Assembly: GCA_947044365.1 (NCBI GenBank) | Contig: OX345651.1 | Span: 124,001-188,000, forward strand | DNA: 64,000 bases | Direction of reading: 5' to 3' | Origin: Petrosia ficiformis | Taxonomy: Eukaryota > Porifera > Demospongiae > Haplosclerida > Petrosiidae | In this document: piece after piece, positions 24,044 to 36,200 of the stretch | How the letters are laid out: every line of letters starts with the position of its first letter | Position numbering within the stretch: position 1 is the first letter of the stretch | Program-made: the position numbers and the translations under genes | Notes under the pieces: generated by a model | The model's input: only the letters and a program-made list of their open reading frames with translations | Databases searched by the model: none | Told to the model about the DNA's origin: nothing

Positions 24044-27000
24044 ATGGAATCTATGCAAGTATCTATATCAGAAGGTGATATGATTATAATACGTAATTAC
24101 TATAATTCATATATTGGCCCACAGATAAAAAAACCGATGATATCATAATGACATCATCAAATCATGTGATTGAAGTACATCCGCACAGTGACTTATTTGA
24201 GGAAAGTGATAGTGACGATGCATATGAAACACCACCGGAAGACTTTCCAGAATCTACACACACTTCAATATCATTATCGTTAATAAAATCTTTGGGTCTT
24301 CTTGAAGAACTCAATGACCTGACCACACCCACAAACAAATCGTATAATGAGAATACAAATGATGTAAAAGAGGATTTAGCTCAAGTTGATGAGATTGGAC
24401 AAGTGGAGGAGAGGGAGAAAAGGGAGGATGAGGAAGAAAGGGACGAGAAAATGGAGGAAATGGAGGAGAAGAATGAGAAGCAAGTGGATGAAATGGTGGA
24501 CAAAGTGGAGGAGGTTGGAAGACATGACAAGTGTGAGGAAGAAAGTGAAGATGAGAAAATGGAGGATGAGAAACAAGTGGAAGATGTGGAGAGAGTTGAG
24601 AAAATGGAGGAGATTGAAAGACACAAAGAGAATGCGAAGAAAAGTAAAGTTGATAGTGAAGAGATGTTGCAATTGGACATTGAAGAACAGAATGACAATG
24701 AATTTGATAGAAACATGGATGATGAGGAGGAGATGAAGAAAGTCGATGATGATACCGAAGAAGAATCTGTTGATTTCAATGAAGCTGTTGTACTTACATA
24801 TGAGAGAAATATTGCTGTCTCATTATGTGAGTATCAACAATCTTTAGTATTGTATCAAAGAGCTTGTGAACTTGAGACCAGATATATGGAAATTGTGGGA
24901 TTGGAAAAGATGAGAGAGAATGAGGAGATAGATCAAGAAAAAACAGAGCAATTGGATGACGATATCACCAAGACAGAGGAACACGATGAAGGGAAGAAAG
25001 AAATGGAGTCCGAAGATGAGGTAGATGAGGTGAAGAAGAAGGATGACCTTGAGATTGAACAAAGAGAAGAGAAAGATAACAGCAAAGAACGTGAATTAGA
25101 AGAGACCGATTATGGCAAAGAAGAAAGTATGGAGAAACCAGAAATGAAAGTGGAGGAAGTGTTTACAAGTCACGTAGAAATTATTACAGAGACTGCACCC
25201 TTCTATAACACCACAGAAACCACACACACTAGTGATAAAGGGGTTAATACAGAAACCACACACACTAGTGATAAAGGGGTTAATACAGAAACCACACCCA
25301 CTCAAAATACATCAACGCAAACAGTACTAGAGTATTGTGATGCAAGCATTAACACTGAAATGAGTACATTTGATTTATTACAACAAGTATATTCTGCTGA
25401 GAAGATGGAGAGAATCCAAGAGCAATTGAAACAAACAATGGCTGAATTAAATGAGGAGAGATCAAAGCGAATGGTTAATGATAATCTTTTGTCTATTTTA
25501 GAGAAAGATGTTGTCTCTTTACAACAAAGAAATGTTAACGAAGCAACCACAAGAATCAGGATGGATAGTGAAATAGCTGATGTTAATGTGAGTTATATCA
25601 TAAATAAGCCACCCCATTGCATGCTAATATATATGAATACTAAGCCACCCTTTGGTTATAATATATATGAATAATAAGCCACCCTTTGGTTATATATATG
25701 AATACTAAGCCACCCTTTGATTATAATATATATGAATAATAAGCCACCCTTTGATTTATACATTTGGATATGCCTATAATTATATATACATATATAATTT
25801 ATGGCTATATGGTTGTATGTACATATATTTTATAGGCTGAACTGACACACGCAAGACAATCATTAAAAGAGAAAGATGAGAGAATAAAAGAATTGGAAGA
25901 GAGTTTAAGTGGAACAATGTCACTGGTATGTATTATGTACATGCATCTGTTTGTATGTGTATGTATGTACATATTAATGATAGGTTCGTAAATTGGAAGA
26001 ACAGAGTTCAGTATTAGTTAATAAAGGGTTAGTTATAAAATCAATATTATTATTATAATTAAAGTTATTAATATAGGGGTATTGACTACTTATTACAAGC
26101 TAAAATAGCAGATGGAAGAGCAAATGAAGCTGAGCAGAGATTGGAAGGTATGTTATTCTATAAAATTGTAATTCTTTCAATTGCATTTTATATTCTAGTA
26201 CTTCAGGCTGAACTGTTGCAGTCACAAGCTGAAGTTAAGCGATTGTTAAACAGGTTGAACGAGTTTTCTCGTGAGAGGAGGGAAATGGTGTCTGGACATG
26301 TACACACTCAATTACTACAGATTTCTGATGAAAGAGCAGAGACCGCTGAACGAAAAGTGAAAGAACTAGAACAACAGGTATATAAAAAATATAGTACATT
26401 ATTACAGAAGAGAATATACTTATAGTATATATAGTACCTTTAAAAGTTCCGAATCAGTTCAATGTAATGGTACTCTTCCAATATACTTCCTGAATCAGAC
26501 ACTTTACATACAGTTCAAGGAATTCTGGTTCTTCCATCCAACATACTCAGACCACTTTCTCAACTACAGCCCAGAGGGAGTTTGGTTTTTTGATGGACTA
26601 TTATAATCAATACTGTTCTGAGCACCTCTGTGCAGACTGACTTGCCCTCTCTCATATAATTATAGCACAAGCTCAACATGTGATGATAACAATAGCTTCA
26701 ATTCTACTGACTCTTGGTTCACCACTATGGTTTCCCTGGCAGACACCTATATGCTATATGTATTGTTAATAGTATATTTTAGCTATTGTTAATACTAATG
26801 TCATATGTAGAGGTGTGCTATATAATGAAAGGTATTCACATACACAATACTTTACTCAGAAACATCCTTAAGAGTACATTCAAACACTGTGAAAAAATAA
26901 AGCACATTTTCACATAAGCATTTTTGTGTTCTGGTGAGTACATACTGTACTGTACTATGTAGTACAGTACAGTACAGTAAGGTACAAGTACAGTACAATT

Positions 27001-28333
27001 AATGGTACAAGAAGGTACAAGTACAGTACAGTTAATGGTACAAGAAGGTACACAGTTCAGTACAGTTCAGTACAGTTCAGTACAGTTCAGTACAGTTAGG
27101 GACAGTTAGGGACAGTTAGGGACAGTATGATTCAATAAGTATAATATCCCTGATAGATTATAATTAATCATTATTTTTCTGTAGTTATTACATCTCAGAT
27201 CAAAAGGATCGTCCACTCACTCATCATTCAATCCATATTCCTCATCTAGTTATTCAACCTCCAGCATGTTTGGACAATCTCCTTTCTCTTATTCGTCACT
27301 TGGAGATTATTCATCTGGGTTGTCCAGTTATGAATACAAAGAATCTCCTACTAGTGATATAGGGTTGTTACCTACATATGGAGGGTTTAAAACTCCATTC
27401 ACAGATTATAAAAAATTCTCTCCGGGTGGTGTAGGAGTGTTACCAACTTATGGAGGACTGACCTCACAAATATCTTCAACTACTACCACTCTGAGTTCTG
27501 TGTTATCAGAGAGTAAAGAAACATGGTCTCGTAGAGATGATACTGTTACTGCACTTCCGACAGTTACTGCACTTCCAACAGTTACTGCACTACCAACGTT
27601 ATCAGATACTATTACACTTTCCACTGATAAAGGTATAATAATAATAATTGTTGTTATAATTATACATACATACCTGCTACAAACATAAATACATAGTTAC
27701 ATGTACATATATACATGCATACATATATGCAAGGTATGTACATAGATATATACATATATATACATACTATATGTACATACATACTTACATATATGCAATG
27801 TACATACATATGTATGTACGTACGTATGTACATACATACATACATGCATTCATTTACAGTAGGTATGACGTCTCAAGATAATGGGGATAAAAGTGACTCG
27901 AGTGAATGGTCATCAAGTGATGAGGAGGAGGAGGAGGAGAAGAAGGAGGATGAAGGCATACCTCGTCCATCAGCTCATATGAACTTACAGTCGAAATGGG
28001 AGTGGTTGTCTCAAAAACAAGAACAACCAATACCTCAAGCCACACCACCAAATATAGGCACTGCTCCAGTCAAGATCCAACCTCCTCCTGTGGCTCCTAA
28101 ACCCAAGTATTTGCGTAGGATCAGTGAATTAGTTTTAAATGAACCAGCCATATCATTTGATCAGGTTAATATTCAACACAGTATAGTACTATATCAATTA
28201 ATTAATTAATTAATTATTTCCACAGCCTCCTAATCCTCCTCAATTACATTCTTTCCCAAGACCCCGTGGACCCCTTGGTAGACGATTACCATCTGGGACC
28301 TTACCCACACAAGATCATACCCTTTTTTGGTGA
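24044..28333 (+). CDS. Acidic coiled-coil protein, uncharacterised
   Basis: Nine exons: 24044-24074, 24125-25587, 25836-25925, 25984-26027, 26077-26147, 26199-26377, 27185-27632, 27860-28164 and 28226-28333; frame-consistent, about 910 residues. Residues 80-330 are extremely Glu/Lys/Asp rich. A tandem repeat HTSDKGVNTETT (two copies) leads to NTSTQT, a dynein-light-chain-like TQT motif. Coiled coil covers about 430-640 (for example MERIQEQLKQTMAELNEE and ELLQSQAEVKRLLNRLNEF). The C-terminal part is low-complexity: Ser/Tyr/Gly rich with two LPTYGG copies, three VTALPT copies, an acidic run and a Pro-rich segment. It ends GRRLPSGTLPTQDHTLFW. No catalytic domain is seen. A scaffold or motor-adaptor role is conceivable only from coiled coil plus TQT; function unknown. 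Confidence 0.78.
25595..25760. repeat. 37-bp minisatellite
   Basis: About four copies of a unit containing AATAAGCCACCCTTTG and TTATAATATATATGAA. It lies just downstream of the donor at 25588 in the coiled-coil gene. A related GGGTGGCTTATTAT family is at 48885-49080 in LYAR. Confidence 0.8.
26935..27130. repeat. GTACA-rich minisatellite
   Basis: Tandem GTACAGTACAGT, GGTACAAG and CAGTTAGGGA motifs in the 807-bp intron between exons 6 and 7 of the coiled-coil gene. The rest of that intron shows nothing recognisable. Confidence 0.75.
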
Positions 28334-29839
28334 TCTCCATGATCCCATAATGATAATACATTGTGTAATGGTGTGTTTGTATGTATGTAAGAGGATTCAT
28401 TTTATGAGTGAATTAAAAATTCATTTTCAAATTTACAGAAAATTAACCAGGCCTTGATTGCATACTTTGAAAACTCAGTGAAGAGCTGTTCAGTTTGGTA
28501 CTAGTACCAATTATCGTAATCTCTACATCATTCATGTGTATGCATATATATCTCTTAAAAGCTTGCTGGGTCATCATTGCCCTCAAACGGAGTTTTCTTT
28601 GAGTCCCGCAAGAATATTTAGTTTCTTATTACTAACAAGTTATTTTGTCGGTGAAAAGACTTAGCTAAACAAAAGACATTCAATTGCTGATCTGGAAGAC
28701 TTCCTCATCTACGGGTTTTTCCATCCTGAGGGATGTAGAAATAGTTATTGTTGGTCTATGCTGAGCTACACATGTAATGATCATTAAGTAAGTATCATGT
28801 AACTACTAACTAGGAAATGTTTGAAGTTGCAAATTTGATACCTGGATAATCACTTTAAAATATCTTGCGTGTATTGTGCACACCAAAATTCATGAATTCA
28901 GGAATATTAATTAAAATGGGTGTGTTTTTAATTAACTCAAGTAGGAAGTATATTCTTTTGAAAATTGAATAATTTAATTATGAGTGCATTGTTAAGAATA
29001 TGCTGACATGTAGTGATGTTATGTGATATCATGTGACATATGATATCATTGATGATCTAATTCAACATTATGTGTTTAGATAACAAGATAGATTGTTTAT
29101 TGTCATGATGGGATTAAATGATGTAAAAACACTAATAATAATTATAATTATGTACGTATATTATGTGTATGACATGTATTTGCTATATTAAGTGTATGAG
29201 TGAGTTTTTGATAAGTTTTGAAGCTTGGGCCAAATTGGCTCAAAAATGGTTAGTGTGTGTGCCATTGAGAATACATCTTGAGCCAATTAACAAAAAGTTA
29301 ATGCTGTTAGTGACAATATAATCATAATTAACTGTGCCACTGGCCCAAAGAGAGAACTGTGCAGTGCCAAATAAGAAGCTCTTTGGGCCAATGGTGCGCC
29401 ATATGAGCTTATCAAAAACACTGACGTGCGTGCATCATATTACTGTCTATTCCGGACACCCTTGGAACAAATATAAGTGTTCTGATTACAGGGGTGTCCT
29501 CATTTCAGGTATATTATAAAGCACAGTTCAAGACATTTGTAAGTGTCCTTTAATACAGAGGTGTCCTCAATAGTGTACACGTATCATTATGTGTGTATTT
29601 GTATGATAGTATGCATTATCACGTGTGTACATTGTTCACACGTCAATGTTAATATCCCATGATGTTTTGTTTGTTGGAAAGATGAAAAGTTGCTACTGTT
29701 TCAAAACAACACTATTTGAAACACTAAACAGAACTAAAAGAAAAGGAAAACAAAACATATTATGTGTACTAAAAAAGTTATTTGGAATACCATTTTCAAA
29801 TTAAAACACAAGTAAATTATATATACAATAATAGTGTTT
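28334..29839. other. Convergent intergenic region
   Basis: Lies between the coiled-coil gene (plus) and the kinase gene (minus). It contains MITE copy 2 (29199-29424) and, near 29450-29570, repeated AGGGGTGTCCTCA-like blocks. No gene is seen. Confidence 0.6.
29199..29424. mobile_element. MITE-like element, family 1, copy 2
   Basis: 226 bp, nearly collinear with 19452-19680: shared blocks include AAGCTTGGGCCAAATTGG, GAATACATCTTGAGCCAATT and GGGCCAATGGTGCGCCATAT. Same inverted ends (TGAGTTTTTGATAAG / CTTATCAAAAACACTGA). Confidence 0.85.
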
Positions 29840-31666
29840 CTAGTATCGACTTCCGTAATGTGCTTGGCGTTGATAATGACTGCATTCTCTCCGAAGTCTA
29901 TCAACTTCGGATCTTATGATCTGGTTCTCTGATCTCAAAGCCTCATTCTCATACCTGGCTTGTATATCCATACCAGTTTGTCTAGTTTCGTATCTTGATA
30001 AATCAAGTTTAGCGGTTTTTAGTTTAGAATCTAATTCAACAGCGAGATTTTTGTATTTTTCAAGTTGTCGTTTAACTTGCTTGAAGTCAGTTTCTAGTGA
30101 AGGTGTAGAGGAAGATGAAGTCCCATTGACATTGGGGTGAGATGAAGGTACGCCTCGTGCTGTCAATCCAAAAGGAACTGGATTGTGAAATCCGTTTGAA
30201 TATTGGCTCTGAAAAGTAGCAATTTCTTGCTCTAAAATGATATTTCTTTCTCTGAGACTAGATATCTCAGAGTTTCTACTCCTAATAGTAGCTTCTAATA
30301 GCTTCACCCTATCATGATCGCTATCAGAACCTACTAACAATGATTTCTCAAGTTGAGCCTTTTGTGATCTCAATTGTTCTATTTCAGACATTGGAAAAGA
30401 ATAATTATTTAGTTCTTCAGGTCGGCTTTCACGTTTTGTGACACCTTCATTAGTATAAAACTGTCGTTGTAAGTCTTCTTTCTCTGATTGTAGTATTCGC
30501 ATTTTCTCTTCCAATTTCTGACAGTGTGAGGTTAAATCATGACTTGTGTGTAGTACCATCTGATCAATCATTACAGGTATTTCTGGTTGACTCTGGTAAT
30601 ATCTATGCTCTTGCAAGTCCTTCAACATGCAAAAAACCTTCTCGGCATTTGGTCTTTCATCTTTTCTCGCTAAACAATCTAAAACTAAAGGTCTTAATGG
30701 AAGCTCACCAAGATCCTGAAGGTCTCTTCTTCGACGCTCCACTTCAGGTACTATTTGCAAACCCCCTCCGTCACCTGAATACACCCGAAATGCTTCGCTA
30801 GCAGTAGGATCTCGTCCTACACACATTTCAAGTATTATAACTCCCAGAGAATATATATCTACTCTACTGTCATATTGTACACCTTCAACCTTCACTTCAG
30901 GAGGCATATACAATTCAGTACCTGGCTGACGACTGTGCTGAATAAATTTATGAGTTGAGCTAATCACCTTAGCAACGCCTAAATCAGCTATTTTAGGGAT
31001 CCCAATTTGACTCAATAGTATATTCTTACTGGCTAAATCTCTATGAACAATGGGGTCCAAACGTTCATGGAGATATCGCAAACCTCCTGTGATCCCGAGA
31101 GATAGGTCCACAATATTTCGATAAGTTAGGCGAGGCAGCTGTCTGTTTCTGGAACTCAGTGAGCATTGTAACAGTTCTTGTACCAGACAAGTATCAGATG
31201 ATAGGGTGAGTTCTTTTTTCCCGGCAGAGTCATGCAACCCGTAAAAAAGAACAATATTTGGATGCTTAAGTTGAAACAAGATGTTAACTTCTCTAGCAAA
31301 GGCTTTTAAAATACCCCGTCGCTCACTATCTGATACCGATGTATCGAAAAATATTTCATGTAGTTTCTTCACAGCTACTGGACAACCGAGCCACTCACCC
31401 AAGCACACTGTCCCAAAGGAACCTTTCCCAAGCACTTTACTGGAATGAACAATGACAGTATCTATAAACCATGTTTGAGGAACAACCAGTGAATCTTCTG
31501 AGATTGAGTGAGTTTGAAGATCATTTAATTTTGGAATACAGGGGCTGACCCTGCCGTTATATGTAGAATTAGATGTATGAGATAAATGAACAGAGGAAGG
31601 GAGAGAAGAGACTTTGGTAGGAGTCACAGAGGAAGAGAATGGATAATGTTCTTGATAAGTTGTCAT
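29840..31666 (-). CDS. TKL-type protein kinase with C-terminal coiled coil
   Basis: Single-exon coding sequence of 608 residues. The ATG at 31666 directly follows a 5'UTR acceptor (TTTATACAG), so the upstream in-frame extension is intronic. The kinase domain spans about residues 75-350: GKGSFGTV glycine loop (80-87), VAVKK with Lys100, HRDLASKN catalytic loop (198-205), DLG at 218-220 replacing DFG, PPE at 245-247 replacing APE, and RVDIYSLGVIILEM. HRDLAxxN is typical of tyrosine and tyrosine-kinase-like enzymes; the rest resembles the TKL group. Core catalytic residues K, D, N and D are present, so activity is expected. The tail (about 390-600) has heptad-rich segments (HCQKLEEKMRILQSEKEDLQ; NSEISSLRERNIILEQEIA), likely for dimerisation. 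Subfamily and substrate unknown. Confidence 0.88.
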   Translation of the reverse strand: MTTYQEHYPFSSSVTPTKVSSLPSSVHLSHTSNSTYNGRVSPCIPKLNDLQTHSISEDSLVVPQTWFIDTVIVHSSKVLGKGSFGTVCLGEWLGCPVAVKKLHEIFFDTSVSDSERRGILKAFAREVNILFQLKHPNIVLFYGLHDSAGKKELTLSSDTCLVQELLQCSLSSRNRQLPRLTYRNIVDLSLGITGGLRYLHERLDPIVHRDLASKNILLSQIGIPKIADLGVAKVISSTHKFIQHSRQPGTELYMPPEVKVEGVQYDSRVDIYSLGVIILEMCVGRDPTASEAFRVYSGDGGGLQIVPEVERRRRDLQDLGELPLRPLVLDCLARKDERPNAEKVFCMLKDLQEHRYYQSQPEIPVMIDQMVLHTSHDLTSHCQKLEEKMRILQSEKEDLQRQFYTNEGVTKRESRPEELNNYSFPMSEIEQLRSQKAQLEKSLLVGSDSDHDRVKLLEATIRSRNSEISSLRERNIILEQEIATFQSQYSNGFHNPVPFGLTARGVPSSHPNVNGTSSSSTPSLETDFKQVKRQLEKYKNLAVELDSKLKTAKLDLSRYETRQTGMDIQARYENEALRSENQIIRSEVDRLRRECSHYQRQAHYGSRY

Positions 31667-32749
31667 TGTTACGACCTGTATAAATATATATATATTGAGT
31701 AACAAGGTAATGAAAAGATATTCATGATGTTTACAACAGAGTACACTTACAACCAACGGATATTACATACACAGAAATTGTTCAACACCTCTTTAGTCTA
31801 AACTAAACATCATATTACAATAACAATCAATATAATGTATTAGTGATACTCACATACTCATGTACTTCCTTAAGATAAACATTAGCTGATGATCACATTG
31901 TGTTGTAATATAGGAATGCTTATTATTATTGTATAATCATCTAATATCTTATGATGTAGAGGACATTCACATTCACCTTGACCTCAAAAATATGCTCATA
32001 ACTTTATGACCAACGATCTTTTTATCTGTACCATTTATATATAATTATTCTTCCCATTCTCAAATTTCAATCCATTGCTTCATTATTGAGTTACAGTATA
32101 ATAATCTTTATGATATTAAACTATACACTATAACACATCACATCCTGATTCTGAGGTCATTGTGACTTTAGTAGCAACATAATTCAATTTATGAAAGGAT
32201 TTCCTCAAACTAGATAATGGGCTTCTGCCAAACACATACCCCACAGTTAACTAAACACAATATTTATATATATCACTATTCAACCATCAATCTTTGAAGA
32301 GTCGAAAAAGGGAATATTTATAGTATATGTAGTTTGAAAATACTGTAATACTAACACATAACTATGTACTTATATATGAATATAGTCTTAATATACTAGT
32401 TAACCACATTATGTGATATATACTTTCAGTTGTATAATAATAACACAAAACACGTTTCATTTTCCTAATATATATATATATATATAATTATATACACAAA
32501 CACAAAATGCCTATATCCTCACAAAAACACATATAATTATATATATATACATTATGTACACTACATAACAATATATATATATAATTATATATTGAATACA
32601 AATACATATTTTTGGATTTGTAACGATCAGTTTGCCTTTCGACAGTGTACTTAAAAAGACAATCTATTCACTAGATCTTTCATAAACTAATATTGAAATG
32701 GTAACCAACATGTAAACAGATACACACACACACACACATATATATAAAC

Positions 32750-32814
<65 letters not shown>

Positions 32815-33048
32815 GACACATATTCACTCACACACACATACAATTTCACTCATAATAAGAATCACAAAGCTTACAGACACATTGGCTGACCTTGATCTTC
32901 ACATGAGCTATCTTCTCTTTCGTTTTACTAAACAATCAACATAGTTGTGGCATCATAACTTAATATTCATTAAGCATTGGGAAAGAACCTGGAGGCGTGG
33001 CAAATACCGTATTAATCTAATTATGTCGCGCTTGACCACACCCATTTT
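31667..33048. other. Divergent intergenic region, kinase / NRPS-like gene
   Basis: AT-rich, with MITE copy B (31963-32165) and AT/CA microsatellites (about 32470-32600 and 32720-32820). The kinase 5'UTR exon and promoter should lie just above 31690. No coding exon is recognised. Confidence 0.6.
31963..32165. mobile_element. MITE-like element, family 2, copy B
   Basis: About 203 bp matching 8357-8570, with inverted ends TTCACCTTGACCTCA and TGAGGTCATTGTGA. It lies about 300 bp upstream of the kinase start. Confidence 0.72.
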
Positions 33049-33200
33049 GTTGGCGCGCGCGAGCATGCCGAATATAAAAGCCCTGCGAACATCACATACA
33101 TGCAGTTCTCAACTTCTCAAGTACTCATTAGAAAAGAAAGTAAGTATGTAGCAGAACTTTTGTATATCTAATTTGATGATTTTGTTATAGGTGAACTAAA
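33049..33200 (+). promoter_or_regulatory. TATA promoter and 5'UTR intron of NRPS-like gene
   Basis: A GC-rich block TTGGCGCGCGCGAGC (about 33049-33063) precedes TATAAAAG (33073-33080), followed by a probable 5'UTR exon. A very short intron runs from a GTAAGT donor at 33140 to TTTGTTATAG ending at 33190. The ATG is at 33201. A TATA box plus spliced leader exon is a eukaryotic transcription unit. Confidence 0.7.
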
Positions 33201-36200
33201 ATGCCCGCTCCGAATGTCGCATACGAAAAAGACCAACGCATTACAATGATTACATCATCATCCATGACAAATATTGGCTGCAGTAGTCAAGAAAGAGGTA
33301 AATATGTAAATATGTTTTGTCTAGGGTGGGCAATCATTCACCATATTACAACTATTTATGTCGCAACTAATCGTATTGCCAATATCACAAGCAATAATTA
33401 TATATATATAATAATTATATATATATATATAATGAACACCCACAGAAATTCTGCGGACTAATATTATTAGTTCTCTAACTCTTCTCTTCCTTTCTTAATA
33501 ACTTCTCCATTTGCAAAATTTTGGGCACGGTTTCACTTTGTCGCCATGGTTTCTTTCGTGTAGCTTGACCTTTCACCATGACATGCATTACAAAGACAAT
33601 TATAATATATAGATAATGGTAATAATATATATATATATATATATAATATATATATTATTACCATTTTGTGATATATAACATGCATATAATTAATACATGC
33701 ATAAATTAGATATTAAGACTGTCTGTTAGGAGGAGAAACAATGACAACTAACTCTGTTAGTTATAGGTTGTACAATACCTGTATATTTAGTATAGACAGT
33801 GTAAAAGATTACATATTCTCATTGTACTATAGACGTCATTGTAAATTCAAAGCCACTTAGTCTATCTCATAATCAAGAACAAATGTATTTTCTTCAATCT
33901 GCTGATCCTGATTCCAGGTACATTTAGATACCACAACACTAACTCCCTATCTATCTATCCACTCATCTATCTATCTATCCATTGATTCACCCATCTATCT
34001 ATTCATCTATCCATTCATACACCTATCTGTCTATCCATTCATACATCTATCCATCCTTTCATTCAACCATCCACACATTCATCCATCTATCCATCACTCA
34101 TATATTATATAGGGCGTTTAACATACCAAGTAAAGTCACATTAAGATCACATGATAACAAAACTCATATTAATATACCAACACTAACGCAAGCCATCCAC
34201 TCAACAGTAAAATATCATGAGATATTACGAATTAGAATCACTAAACAGATTGAATCTAATGCCGTGAAATTAATACAACAGGTATGTCCTTTAGAGTGTT
34301 TCGAAGACACTCTATATGCAGTAAGTGATTTATCTAGTTTAGACGAATCAGACAGAGATCTGGTTCTAACAAGAGAACTCAAAATATTTGCTTTGAAACA
34401 TCTACCGCTTGATAAGCAGTTATTTGCGTTCAATATTTTCAACATAACACCATTTACTGTCGTTCTGGCTATTAATATACATCATATAATCTATGATGGC
34501 ATATCAATGCTTATTCTTCTTCGAGATCTATTACATAACATAAACCACACTCCATCATTGCATACCCTCTCGTTAGAACAACAGCTTGCTGGTCAAGTGA
34601 AAAACGTTGAAGGTAGCGAAGAACTTGTTAAGAAATGGGAGGAGGTGTTGTTTGGTGTTAAACATACGCTTCGTTTTTCTAATCCTGGTGATATGACTTC
34701 ACTTGATTCAGAACACAATTATCTGACTCTACCAATTCCTGTACAGAAAGCTATTCAGAGAGTTAGCAGAAGATTGTGTGTTCCAGTCACTGCTGTACTT
34801 AATACAGTACTATGTATTGCTATGGGGATATTAGCAGGTGAAGATGACTTCCTGATTGGGTTATTAAGTATGAATAGACAAGAAGACCAAAGAGATATGA
34901 TAGGGTATTATGCTAAAACTCTCCCTTTGCGAGTTAATTTCTCTTCTTCTCTTATGTTTTCATCTTTGGTCCAGTCGATATTAAAAAATAGCGCTATGAT
35001 ATATGATTCGCAGTTACAGCTAACAGATATCGTTCATCTTGTACCGTGTCTTCAACACAAGCTTGGAGAATCTTCTCCATTACATGTTCTCCTTTCTGTC
35101 TATCATTTTAACTCGCAAGATTTTATTCCATCTTCGATCTTTATCAAAGAGACAGAGGTAAGTGTGAACTATAGCCATTCTTTTCAAGCTCATTTTCAAA
35201 CAGATATATTTCTTGAGATACTACCTCAAGGTTCATTTGGTTCAAATACGATAATACATTATGAATATCGTAAAGCTTACTTCAATGATCACTTAATACA
35301 CATTTTACACAACACAATAACACAATTCATCCTCAAATTAGCTGATATTGGTGATGTGTATGTACATACAGACATCTTCCCTCGTCTTCGAATGCTTTAT
35401 CTTTGGAGGACAGGTATCTTACCTGGCTTCTCTCTCTCTCTGCCTTCAAACATAGCATCAATCAAACATGAGCCCTCTTGTTCTTCACACACAACTGTAA
35501 GTATCAATAATGAGCAGTTGTCTTCCATTATCAAATCAATCTCCATGGTAACAGGGAGCGATTGTTTGCTTATGACAGCAATAGCGTACATAATGTGTTG
35601 CTATGGTAACCAAGAAGATATAGGGCTTCTGATAGCTACTAATAACTGCATTTATCCATTAAACATTACTAAACCTCACGGGCTTATTAATGATGTTTTA
35701 AGAGATGTAGTAAAGAGCTTTGAAGTATGTACGAATATGGCAATTACTTGTGAAGAATTTGATGTAATCCTGCCATTATATCAAATTAAAAAATATCTTT
35801 GTGTGTGTATCAATACAAAGGCCACTCAATACATGCTGGATATAGGAGTGTGTATACAATATTACCAACAGCATAATGATGTTATGGTGAGTATAACAGC
35901 TGGTATTGAGTTTGATCAAGAACTACTTGATATATTATCAAAGAGTTTTACATGTTTTATCAATAACCTATCACACAGTGATCTCCAAAGCTGTTGCATA
36001 GAAGATGTACCTTACTGGACACAATCTATTGAAAATAACACACAGGCACAGCATACAAACATACCATTAGACAAATTATACATCACTCAAGTAGAGGACC
36101 AAAGCCTCCAGCGAACACCCAACGCTATCTCTCTAGTACATTCCAATAATCACATGACATACAAATTCATGTTTCAACAAGTGGTTGCCATAGCAACTTA

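Noticed and set aside
24376..24779. Minus-strand and shifted frames opposite the coiled-coil gene (FLLILHFLHF, SSSSSS)
   Set aside because: Shadows of the Glu/Lys-rich coding strand, with no splice or promoter context.
31667..31756. Upstream in-frame extension of the kinase (MVVSVLCCKHHEYLF)
   Set aside because: A strong acceptor (TTTATACAG) lies just before the MTTYQ start, so this stretch is most likely 5'UTR intron.
33982..34112. N-terminal extension of the NRPS-like reading frame ([10 protein letters not shown] type)
   Set aside because: It is translation of a CATC/CTAT microsatellite; a TATATAG acceptor at 34112 and frame-matched upstream exons give a proper condensation-domain start.
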